A stretch of 64,000 nt of DNA from CADCWN01 sp046328475 (lineage in GTDB: Bacteria; Chloroflexota; Chloroflexia; Thermomicrobiales; CADCWN01), in the NCBI GenBank assembly GCA_046328475.1, contig JAXLWN010000020.1, forward strand, positions 1 through 64,000. Direction: 5' to 3'. A program made the translations under genes and the position numbers. Every line of letters starts with the position of its first letter. Position 1 is the stretch's first letter. This document shows positions 36,501 to 48,500 of the stretch, piece after piece. The notes beneath the pieces were generated by a model. The model was given only the letters and a program-made list of their open reading frames with translations, had not been told where the DNA came from and ran no database searches.

Positions 36501-39500
36501 GGACCCGTTGGCGATGCCCACGGTGGAGATCGTCAGCGGCCCGGTCGAGTTGTTGGTCAGGCGCAAGGTCTGCGCCGGGCTGGTGGTGCCGACCTGCTGG
36601 TAGCCGAAGTCGAGGCCGGTCGCGCTGAGGGTGAAGCCGGGGTTGATCCCGACGCCGGTCAGCGTGATGACCTGCGGGCTACCCGAGGCGTTGTCGGTGA
36701 CGGTGAGCGTCGCCGAGCGCGGCCCGACGGCGCTCGGGGTGAAGGTGACCTGGATGGTGCAGGACTGACCCGGCAGCAGGGTGGCACCGGTGCAGCCGTT
36801 GCTGTGGGCGAAGTCGGCCGGGTTCGTGCCGCCGAGCGCCGGGCCGACGGTGATCAGGATGGGGCCGGAGCCGACGTTGGTGAGCGTGACGCTCTTCGGC
36901 CCGGCGGTCGTGCCGACCTGGACCGTCCCGAAGTCGACGGTCGGCGTGCTGACGTAGAGGGTCGCGTTGGTCGCGGTGCCGACGAGCGTGACCGTCGTGA
37001 CCGTGGCCGGCACCGGCGCGTCGGTCGTGATCGAGACGGTGCCGTTGAAGGTACCGGCATTGGCCGAGTTGAAGACCACCGCGAAGGTGCAGGTCGCGTT
37101 CGGCGCGAGGGTCTGGCCGGTGCACTGGTTGTCCACGACGCGGAACGGCGGGTTCGCCGCTGCCACGATCGCGCCGACCGTGACCGGGCCGTTGCCGATG
37201 TTCTTCACCGTGACCAGCTGCGCGTCGGAGTCGATGCCGATCTGCTGCGGGCCAAAGGTGAGGCTGGCCGGAGTGACGCTGATCGCCGGTGTGACGCCGG
37301 TACCGCTCAGGCCGACCAGTTGCGGCGTGCCGGAGGCGCTGTCGGTGATGCTGAGTTGCGCGATCTTCGACCCGCCCGTGGCCGGGATGAACCGCACCGC
37401 GAAGGTGCAGGTGCCGCCCGGCGGCAGGGTGGCCGGGTTACCGAGGGACATGCAGGTGTTGCCCACCACTTCGAACTCGGCGGCGTTCGCGCCGATGATG
37501 CCGAAGTTGGTGACGCTGACCGGACCCGCGCCGACGTTCTTGACCGTGACCGTCTGCGCCGGGCTGGCGGAGCCGGTCTGGACGTTGCCGAAGTCAAGGC
37601 TGGCCGGGGTGACGCTGACCTGCGCCGTGATCCCGATGCCATTCAGGGCGACGTTGACGTTGACGTTGTTGCCCTGGCCATCGAGGTAGGTGATGCGCAG
37701 GGTGTCGCTCTGCGGCCCGACCGCCGTCGGGCGGAAGATGACGCCGATGGTGCAGGACTGGTTCGGGGCGAGCGTCAGGCCGTTGCAGGTGTCGCCGCTC
37801 TCCTGGAAGTGGGTCCCGCCGACGATGTTCGGGTTGGTGAGGGTCAGCGGCCCGTTGGTGCTGTTGGTGACCGTGACCGTCTGGGGCAGGCTGCTGGTGT
37901 TGACCTGCTGGTAGCCGAAGTCCAGGCCGTTCGCGCTCAGGTTCAGCGCCGGGCTGACGCCGATGCCCGCGAGCGCGATGTCGATCACCTGGTTACCGGA
38001 GCCGGCGTTGTAGGTGATCCGCAGGAAGTCGTTCTTCTGGCCCGGCGAGACCGGGGTGAAGGTGACGCCCACAGTGCAGGTGCCGTTCGGGGCCAGCGTC
38101 TGGCCCTGGCAGGTGTCGCCCGTCTCGGCGAAGTTGGTGCCGTTCACCACGACCGCGCTGACGATTTGGACCGACCCGCCCGGGTTGCCGGTGATCGTCA
38201 CCACCTGGGCGGCACTGGTCGTGCCGACCTGCTGGTAGCCGAAGTTGAGGGCGTTCGGGCTGACGCCGAGCGCGCCGCTGATGCCGTTACCGGTCAGCTG
38301 GACGACCACCGTGGCGGTGCCGCCCTGGCCGTTGTCGTAGGTGATGGTCAGCGTGCCGTTCGCGGCGCCGACCGCCGCCGGGCGGAACTGGACGCCGATC
38401 TGGCAGGTCGCGCCCGCCGGGATGGTCTGGCCGGAGCAGGTGTCGCCCGTCACGAGGTAGACCGACGGGGCGCTGGAGACGACCGTGAGGATCGTCAGCG
38501 GGCCGTTGGTGCTGTTGGTCAGCGTGACGGTCTGCGTCGCGCTGGTCTGGCCGACGACGATGTTGCCGAAGTCGAGGCCATTCGCGCTCAGGTTGAAGGC
38601 CGGGGTGACCGCGACGCCGCTCAGGCCGACCGTCTGCGGGGTGCCCGCCGCCGAGTCGGTGATGCTGAGCTGCGCGCTCTTGGCACCCGTCGCGGTCGGG
38701 ATGAACCGCACCGCGAAGGTGCAGGAGCCGCCCGGCGGCAGGGTCGCCGGGTTACCGCCCGACATGCAGGTGTTGTCCACGACCTCGAACTGGCCGGGGT
38801 TGATCCCGATGAGCCCCCAGTTGGTGATGTTGACCGGGCCGGAGCCGGTGTTCGTCACTGTGATCGTCTGCGCCGCGCTGACCGTGCCGACCTGGACGTT
38901 GCCGAAGTTCAGGCTCGATGGCGCGATGCTCAGGCCCGCCGTGATGCCATTGCCGAAGAGCGGCACCGTGTGCGTGCTGCTCGGGGCGTTGGTGGTCACG
39001 GTCACCGCGCCGGTCAGCGGGCCGGTGCTCGCGCCGGGGGCGAAGTAGACGCTGACCGTACACTGCTGACCCGGCTGGAGGACCTGGCCGGTGCAGGTGT
39101 CGGCCGACTCGATGAAGAAGGCGTTGCCGAAGGTGACCGCCACGTTCGGGATCGCCACGTCGATCGAGCCGATGTTCTTGATCGTGATCGTCTGCGCCGG
39201 GGCCTGCTGCCCGGTCTGGACGTAGCCGAAGTCGAGGTAGGCCGGGGTGATGCTGATCAGCGGCAGCGGCTGCGGCACCCCGTTGCCCGTGAGGGCGATC
39301 GAGACTGTACCGCCGGTACTGAGGTTCAGCGTCAGGCTTGCCGCGTAGTACTGCACCGCCGTCGGCGTGAAGGTGACGGTGATGGCGCAGGACGCGCCGT
39401 CCGGCAGCAGCAGGTTGAGGCAGCTGTTACCAACCACGGTGAACGGCGTGCCGCCGAGGCCGGAGATGCCGGTGATGCTCGCCGGGCCACCGGTGTGGTT

Positions 39501-42500
39501 GGTGACGAGCGTGGTCAGGGTGGCGGTCGTGTTCACCTGGACCGGGCCGAAGTTGAGCGCGGCCGGGTCGAAGGTGAAGACGGCGCTGGTCCCGATGCCG
39601 GTCACGTTGACCGTCGGCGGGGTGACCGGCGCGTTGGTGTTGAAGGTCAAGGTGGCCGTCGCTGGCCCCTGCGTCAGCGGCGCGAAGGTCACACCGACCG
39701 TGCAGGACTCGCCCGGCAGGATGGTGAGACCGCTGCAGCCATCGCCGGTGATGGTGTAGTAGGCGCTGCCAGTCAGGACCACGCCCGCCGGGCCGCTGGC
39801 GTTGAAGATGAGCGGCGCGGTGCCGGTGTTGGTCACCGTCAGCGTCTTGGTGGCGCTGGTGTTGACCGGGATGCTGCCGAAGTCGAGCGCCGACGGGTTG
39901 AAGCTGATCGCCGGGCCGCTCGTCACGCCGAAGCCGGTCAGGCCGACCGCGACGGTGCTGCCCGCAGTCGGGGCGCTGCTGGTGATCTGGAGCTGGGCGT
40001 TGCGCGGGCCGATCGCCGTCGGGATGAAGCGCACGCTGATGGTGCAGGACTCGCCCGCGCCCAGGGTCACGTCGTTGCCAGCGGGCTGGCAGGTGTCGGC
40101 CACGATCTGGAAGTCGCCCGCGTGGGTGCCGATCAGCGGCGCGGTCGCGGTGATGGTCACCGGGCCGGAGCCGATGTTCTTGACGGTCACCGTCTGCGCC
40201 GCGCTCGGGACGCCGACCGCCTGGTTGCCGAAGTCGAGGCTGGCCGGGGTGACGCTCAGCTGCGCGCTGATCGCGTTGCCGGTCAGGCTGACCGTCTGCA
40301 CCAGCGGCGAGGCGCTATCGAGGATCGAGAGGGTGCCGGTCTTCGGACCGCCCGGGGCGGCCGGTTGGAAGACGACGCCGATCGTGCAGGAGTCGCCCGG
40401 TGCCAGCGTCGCCAGGGCGCAGGTGTTGGCAAAGATGGCGAAGTTGCCGCTGATGGTCGGCGTGAGGACGCCGACCGGACCGGAGCCGACATTCGTCAGG
40501 GTGACGGTCTTGGCGACCGATGTGGTGCCGATCTGCTGGTCGCCGAAGTCGAGGCTCGCCGGGGTGACGTAGACCGCCGCCGTGGTGGCGATGCCCGACA
40601 GGCCGACGCTCATCACGCTGCTGCCGGTCGGCGCGTTGCTGGTGATGTTCAGGAGCGCCGAGCGGTTGCCAGCGACCAGGCCGGCCGGGGTGAAGCGCAC
40701 ACTGATGGTGCATTCCTGGCCCGCCGCCAGCGTCACGTCGTTGCCGCTCGGCTGGCAGGTGTTGCCGGTGATCTCGAAGTTGGTCGGGTCGCTGCCCGCC
40801 AGCGCGGTCGCGGTGATCGTGACCGTACCGGTGCCGATGTTCTTCACCGTCACCGTCTGCGCCGCGGTGTTCGTGCCGAGTTGGTGCGGCCCGAAGTCGA
40901 GGCTGCCCGGCGTCACGCTCAGCTGCGCGCTGATGCCGTTGCCGGTGAGGCTGACGACGATCGGGGTGGTCGCGCCGGTGTTGGCGATGACCAGCGTGCC
41001 GGTGCGCTGCCCGGTCGCCGTCGGGGTGAACCGGACGCCGATGGTGCAGGTCGCGTTCGGCGCGAGGGTCTGGCCGACGCAGGTGTTGGCGAACGTCGCG
41101 AAGTCGCCCGTGGTGCTGACGCCCGTGATGCTCACCGGCGCGCCGCTGGTGTTCGTCACGGTCACGGTCTGGACATCGGACGAGGTGTTGAGCTGCTGGT
41201 CGCCGAAGTTGAGGCTCCCCGGCGTGACCGCGAGGTCCGCCGTGATGCCGTTGCCGATCAGCGACACGAAGGCGGAGACGAAGCCACCCGCGCCGTCGTA
41301 GTAGTTGATGGTCACGGCCCAGATGCTCGGCCCGACCGCCGCCGGTTGGAAGTGGACGCCGATCTGGCAGGTCGCGCCCGCCGGGATCGTCTGGCCAACG
41401 CAGGTATTGCCGGCGAGGAAGAAGGCCGGATTGGTCGAGAACACCCCGGCGATCGCCAGCGGACCGTTGGTGCTGTTCGTCAGCGTGATGGTCTGCGCCG
41501 CGCTCGTCTGGCCGACGACGACGTTGCCGAAGTCGAGGCCACTGGCGCTGAGGTTGAAGGCCGGGGTGACGCCGACGCCGTTCAGGCCGACCAGTTGCGG
41601 GGTGCCCGCCGCCGAGTCGGTGATGCTGAGTTGCGCGGCGATCTTCGCGCCGGGCGAGGCGGCTTGAAGCGGACCGCGAAGGTGCAGGAGCCGCCCGGCG
41701 GCAGGGTGGACGGGTTGCCGAGGGACATGCAGGTGCTATCGACCACCTCGTACTGTGCGGCGTCGGTGCCGATGATGCCGTAGTTGCTGATGGTCACCGG
41801 GCCGCTGCCGGTGTTGGTCACCGTGACGACCTGGGCGACGCTGGCCGTGCCGACCTGGACGTTGCCGAAGTTCAGGCTGGCCGGGGCGATGCTGAGGCCC
41901 GCCGTGATGCCGTTGCCGAAGAGCGGCACGATGTGCGTGCTGCTCGGGGCGTTGCTGGTGATCGTCACCGCGCCGACGATCGGGCCGGTGGTCGCGCCGG
42001 GCGCGAAGGTGACGCTGTAAGTGCAGGTCTGGCCCGGCTGGAGGATCTGGCCGGAGCAGGTGTCGGCCGACTCGACGAAGTTCGCCCCGCCGAGGGTGAT
42101 GGCCGCGCTGCTGATCGCCACGTCGATCGAGCCGATGTTCTTGATCGTCACCGTCTGCGCCGGGGCAACCTGCCCGTTCTGGACGTAGCCGAAGTCGAGG
42201 CTCGCCGGGGTGATACTGATCAGCGGCGTCGGGATCGGGGTGCCGGTGCCGGTGAGGGCCAGGCTGATCGATCCGCCGGTGCTGAGATTCAGCGTCGCCG
42301 TGTTGGAGAAGTAGCCGACAGCGGCGGGCGCGAAGGTGACGGTGAGCGCGCAGGACTCGCCGTCCGGCAGTAACACGTTGGTGCAGCTATCGCCGACGAG
42401 GGTGAACGGAGCGCCGATGCCGGAGATGCCGGTGATGCGCGCCGGGCCACCGGTGTTGTTGGTCACCAGGACCGAGAGGGTCGAGGTGCTGCCAACCTGG

Positions 42501-45500
42501 ACGTTGCCGAAGTTGAGCGCCAGCGGGTTGAAGGAGAAGACGGCGCTCGTGCCGATGCCGGTCACGTTGACGCTGTGCGGGCTGCCGGGGGCATTGCTGG
42601 CGAAGGCGAGCGTCGTCGCGGCGGTCGGACCCTGGGTCGTCGGCGCGAAGGTCACGCCCACGGTGCAGGATTCGCCCGGCAGCAGCGTCACGCCGTTGCA
42701 GGTGTTGCCGGTGAGGCTGTAGGCGGCGCTACCGGTCAACGTGACGGCGCTGGCGTTGAAGATGAGCGGCGCGGTGCCGCTGTTCGTCACCGTGATGGTC
42801 CGGGTGGCGCTGGTGTTGACCGGGATGCTGCCGAAGTCGAGCGACGACGGGTTGAAGCTGATCGCCGGGCCGCTCGTCACGCCGAAGCCGAGCAGGCTCA
42901 CGGCGACGGTGCTGCCCGTTGCCGGGGCGTTGCTGGTGATCGTGAGTTGGGCATTGCGCGCACCGGTCGCCGACGGCTGGAAGAGCACCGAGATGGTGCA
43001 GGTCTCGCCCGCCGCGAGGGTCACGTCGTTGCCGCCCGGCTGGCAGGTGTCGGCCACGACCAGGAAGTCGGCGGGGTTGTTGCCCAACACCGGCGTGGTC
43101 GAGGTGATCGTCACCGGGCCGGAGCCGACATTCTTGACCGTCACCGTCTGCGAGACGCTCTGGGTGTTGACGGTCTGGTTGCCGAAGTCGAGGGTCGAGG
43201 GCGTAACGCTCAGCTGCGCGCTGATTGCGTTGCCGGTCAGGCTGACGGTCTGCGCCAGCGGCGACGCCGTGTCGGTGATCGTCAAGGTGCCGGTCTTCGG
43301 CCCGCCCGGGGTGACGGGCTGGAAGACCACGCCGATGGTGCAGGAGTCGCCCGGGGCCAGCGCCGCCAGGGTGCAGGTGTTGGCGAAGATGGCGAAGTTG
43401 CCGGTGATCGCCGGGGCGACGAAGGTGACCGGGCCGGTGCCCGCATTAGTGACCGTCACCGTCCTGGCGACGGAGGTGGTGCCGAGCTGCTGGTCGCCGA
43501 AGTCGAGGCTCGCCGGGGTCACGTAGACCGCACCGGTCGTGGCGATACCCGCGAGGCCGACGCTCATCACGGAAGCCGCCGCCGGGGCGTTGCTGGTGAT
43601 GTTGAGGAGCGCCGAGCGGTTCCCGGCGACCAGGCCGACCGGGGTGAAGCGCACGCTGATGGTGCACTCCTGGCCCGCCGCCAGCGTCACGTCGTTGCCG
43701 CTCGGCTGGCAGCTGTTGCCGGTGATCTCGAAGTTGGTCGGGTCGCTGCCCGCCAGCGCGGTCGCGGTGATCGTGACCGACCCGGTGCCGATGTTCTTCA
43801 CCGTCACCGTCTGCGCCGGGGTGCTGGTGCCGAGCTGGTGCGGCCCGAAGTCGAGGCTGCCCGGCGTCACGCTCAGCTGCGCCGAGATGCCGACGCCGAC
43901 GAGGCTGACGATCGGGTCGGGGCCGGTCGTGGTGAAGGTGAGCGTGCCGGTCGCCTGGCCGACCGCGTTCGGGTTGAAGCGGACGCCGACGGTGCAGGAG
44001 TCGCCCGACCCGAGGGTCTGGCCGGTGCAGGTGTCGGCGAAGGTCGAGAAGGTGCCCGCCGGGGTGACGGCACTGATGGTGATCGTGCCGAGGCCAACGT
44101 TGGTCACGGTCACGGTCTGGACGGCGGACGAGGTGTTGACCTGCTGGTTGCCGAAGTCGAGGCTACCCGGCGTGACCGCGAGGCCCGCCGAGATGCCGTT
44201 GCCGGTCAGCGAGACGAACTGGGAGGTGGCGACGCCACCCGCGTTGTCGTTGATCTGCAGGACGGAGGTCGTCTGACCGACCGCCGCCGGGGTGAAGGTG
44301 ACGCCGACGACGCAGGACTCGCCCGGCTGGAGGGTCGCACCCGCGCAGCCGTTGGCGGAGAGGACGAAGGCGGCGTTGCCCGTGCCGAGCGTGCTGATGT
44401 TCAGCGGCGCGCTACCGGTGTTGGTCACCGTCAGCGGCAGGGCCGGGCTGGTGGTGCCGATCTGCACGTCGCCGAAGTCGAGGCTGGTCGGCTGGATCGT
44501 CACCGTCGGGACGGGAGCGACCACGCCGTTGCCGACGATGCCGGAGGAAACGGTGCCGACACCGGTGACCGTCAGGTCGATCGAGTCGACATCCGCGCCC
44601 GGGGCGCTCGGCGTGTAGCGAACCACCACGGAGCAGGAGTCGCCGGGGGCCAGCGTGGCGACGCAGGTGGTGCTGACCAGCGCGAAGTCGCCGCTCGGGC
44701 CACCCACGGCGGTGATCGCCACCGGGGCACCGCCGGTGTTGGTGACGAGGACGCCGAGGGTCGAACTGGTGCCGACCGTCACGTTGCCGAAGTCGAGCGG
44801 GTTCGGCGTGAAGGAGAGCACGCTGCTCACGCCGGTGCCGGTCGCGCTGAGCGAGTGCGGGTTGCCGGGCGCGGTGTCGGAGATCGAGAGGGTGACGCTG
44901 GTGGCACCCGCCGCCGTCGGGGCGAAGGTCACCGCGAAGGTGCAGGAGTCACCCGGGTTGAGGGTCGTGCCGGTGCAGCCGTTCCCGGAGACCGAGAAGG
45001 CCCCGCCCGCGCCGGAGATGCCGGTGATGTTGAAGGGGGCGCTGCCGGTGTTCGACAGGGTGACGGTCTGCGAGGCGTTCGCGCCGACCGACACGCTGCC
45101 GAAGTTGAGGACTGCCGGGCTGATCGTGAGCGCCGGGGTCGGGGCGGCGACCGCCGATCCGACGACCGCCGACGAGGCGATCACCGCCGGGATAGTGTTG
45201 CTCACTTCCAGGGCATCGGCGAAGTAGCCTGCCGCGCCCGGGCTGAACTGCACCGTCACGGCGCACGACTCGCCCGCGCCCAGCGTGACGTTGGTGCAGG
45301 TGGTGCCGGTGATGCTGTACGGGCCCGCGAGGCCGCCGACCGAGCTGATGCTCACCGGGCCGCCGCCGGTGTTGGTGATCAGGACGCCGAGGGTCGAGCT
45401 CGTGCCGACCGAGAGCTGGCCGAAGTTGAGCGGCGCGGGCGTGAAGGAGAGGACCGAGCTGACGCCGATGCCGGTCAGGGCGATCGTGGGCGCGCCGACG

Positions 45501-48500
45501 CTCGTCGTCACCGTGACCGTGCCGGTGTTCGCCCCGGTGGCCGGCGAGAAGGTGACGGCGAAGGTGCAGGACTGGCCGGGGTTGAGGATCTGGCCGATGC
45601 AGCCATTGCCGGAGATGGCGTAGCCGCTGCCCGCGATGCCGACCGAGGTGATGCCGAGCGGCGCGTCGCCGGTATTGGAGACCGTCACCGTGCGCGCGAC
45701 GCTGGTGCCGGTCGGCACCTCGCCGAAGTTGATCGCACCTGGGTTGAGGGTGACCGCCGCGACCGGCGTGAGGGTGCCGGTGCCATCCACGACCGACGAG
45801 AAGGTCCCGGTGGTCGTCACCACGCCGACCGAGTCGAAGACGTAGCCGGGGGCGGTCGGCTGGAACTTGATGTCGAGGACGCAGGAGGCACCCGGCGCGA
45901 GGGTCTGCCCGGAGCAGGTGTCGCCCTCGATGCTGAACGGCGCCGCGAGGCCACCGACGCCGGTGATCGTGAGCGGGCCGCTGCCGGTGTTGGTCACCAG
46001 CAGGCCGAGGGTCGAGCCGCTGCCGATCGCCACGCTGCCGAAGTTCACCGGCGGCGGGGTGAAGGCGATCACGGAGCTGACGCCGAAGCCGCTGACGTTG
46101 ATCGTGGTCGAGCCGCCCGGCACGTTGGAGGCGATCACCACCGAACTCGACGCCGCGCCGGTCGCCGTGGGCGCGAAGGTCACGGCGAAGGAGCAGGAGG
46201 CGTTCGGCTGGAGGACGGTGCCGACGGTGCAGCTATTGCCGGAGATGGTGAACGGCGCGGACGACGGCGTGAAGCCGGTGATGCCGAGCGCGCCGGTGCC
46301 GGTGTTGGTGACCGTCACCGTCTGGGCGGCGCTGGTGTTCAGCGCCACGTCGCCGAAGTTGACCACCGCCGGATCGACGGAGGCGACCGCGTTCCCCGCC
46401 GACACGCCGTTGCCGGTCAGGTTGACGATGCTGTAGGTGCCCGAGATGTTCGAGGTGAAGACGAGCGTGGCGCTCTTCTGCCCGACACTCGTCGGGGTGA
46501 AGCGGACCACCACGGTGCAGGAGGCACCGGGGATGAGCGTCTGCGTGCCGCAGCCGTCGCTCACCAGCGGCGAGAACATCGCCGCGTCGGGGCCACCGAA
46601 ACTCGGCGGGGCGGTGAAGGTCAGGTTACCGTTGCCGGTATTGGTGATCGTGACCGATTGGGACGCGCTCGGCGTGTTGACCACCTGATCGCCGAAGCTG
46701 AGGGTGGCGGCGCTGAGCGTGGCGAACGGGTTCGTCACCGGGGTCGGCGAGGCGAAGCCGTTCAGGACCGTCTGCACGGTGCCGGCGGAGGTCACCACCT
46801 GGAAGGTGCTGGCCCGGTTCCCCGTCACCGCCCCGCCCGGCGTGAAGCGCAGCGTCACGGTGCAGGAGACGCCGGGGGCCAACGTCGCCGGGGAGACCGG
46901 GCAGGCGCTGTTCACCACGACGAAGTCGCTGGTATTACCACCGACGATGTTGTTGGCGGTGTTGATCGGCCCGGTGAGGGTGATGCTCGCTGAGCCGGTG
47001 TTGGTGATCGTCGCGGCCTGCGCGCCGCTATTGGTGCCCTGCAGAACCGAACCGAAGTCGATCGAGGCCGGGGCGATGGCGACACCGGCCGGGACGCCGA
47101 CGCCTTCCAGCGGGACGTACTGGCTGGCTCCGATCACGTTGTTGTCGTTATCGACGAAGCGGAGCGCGCTCGACCGCTGGCCGAGGGCCGTCGGCGTGAA
47201 GGTGACGGACACGGTGCACTGCGCGCCCGGCTGCAGCGGGATGATGATGCCGGACGGGCAGTTGTTGGAGAGGATGGCGAAGTCGGCCGCGTTGCCGCCG
47301 TTGATCGCGACGGGGATGATCGCGGAGATGAAGAGATTGTCGTTGCCGACATTCTCCACCACGATCGTCTGCGCACCGCTGGTGACGCCCTGCTGCTGGT
47401 TGCCGAAGTTGACCGACGCCGGGGTGAAGTTGATCTGCGGCGCGGTCACCGGCGCGGCGGTGCCGACGCCGTTCAGCACGACCAGTTGCGGGCTACCACC
47501 CGACGAATTGTCGGCGAAGGAGAGGGTGGTCGAGAGGTTGCCGGTCGTCGTCGGGGCGAAGCGGACGACCACGGTGCAGGAGGCGCCGGGGGCCAGCGTG
47601 CCCGCCGCGCCGGGGCAGCCGTTGGTCAGGATGTTGAAGTTGGTGATCGAGGCGAGGCCGATCGGCGTGCCGGGACCGAAGACGAGGTTGGCGGTGCCGG
47701 TGTTGGTGATGGTCACCGCCTGCGCGCCGCTCTGCGTGCCCTGCTGCTGCGAGCCGAAGTTGATCGCCGACGGGGTGACGACCGCGAAGGGCGCGACCAC
47801 CGGGACCGCCGACCCGACGCCGGTCAGGTTGACGAGGTGCGGGCTGCCCGAGGCGTTGGTCGCGAAGGCGAGCGTCGCGCTGCGGGTCGCGGCCGGGGCG
47901 TCTGGCTCGAAGCGCACGGTCACGGTGCAGGAGGCACCGGGGGCCAGGGTGCCCGGGCCACCGGCCCAGCAGCTATCGGAGACGATCTCGAACTGCGACG
48001 TGTCGCCGCCGAAGAAGGTCGGCGCGCCGCTGAAGGTCAGGGTGCCCGTGCCGGTGTTGGTGAGCGTGACCGCCTGCGCCGCGCTGCGGGTGTTGATCAG
48101 CTGGTCGCCGAAGCCGAGCGCGCCGACGCTCAACGAGGCAAAGGGCGCGGTGGTCGGCACCGCCGTCGCTGTGCCGGTCAGGCTGACGATCGTGTAGGTG
48201 CCGGAGACGTTCGAGGTGAAGGTCAGGGAGGCGCTGCGACTCGCCGCCGTCCCGGTCGGCGCAAATCGCACCGTGACGGTGCAGGACGCGCCGGGGACGA
48301 GCGTCTGCGTGCCGCAGCCATCCACCAGGAGGGGGAAGTACGACGCGTCCGTGCCGAGAATTTGCGGCGCGGCGCTGAAGACCAGGTTGCCCGCGCCGGT
48401 GTTGGTGATCGTCACCGCCTGCGCGCCGCTGACCTGGCCGATCTGGACCGAGCCGAAGTCGATGCTGGCGGGATTCGCGGTGGCGGCCGGGGCGCCAGCC

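Noticed and set aside
27824..46993. Very long plus-strand open frames (for example 30292-36198, 35790-41783, 42575-46993, each 1,400-2,000 codons)
   Set aside because: They are antisense to the anchor-D units. Their translations are Arg/Gly/Ala/Asp-rich with no domain, and their openness follows from third-position GC and the ~340-bp periodicity of the sense gene.
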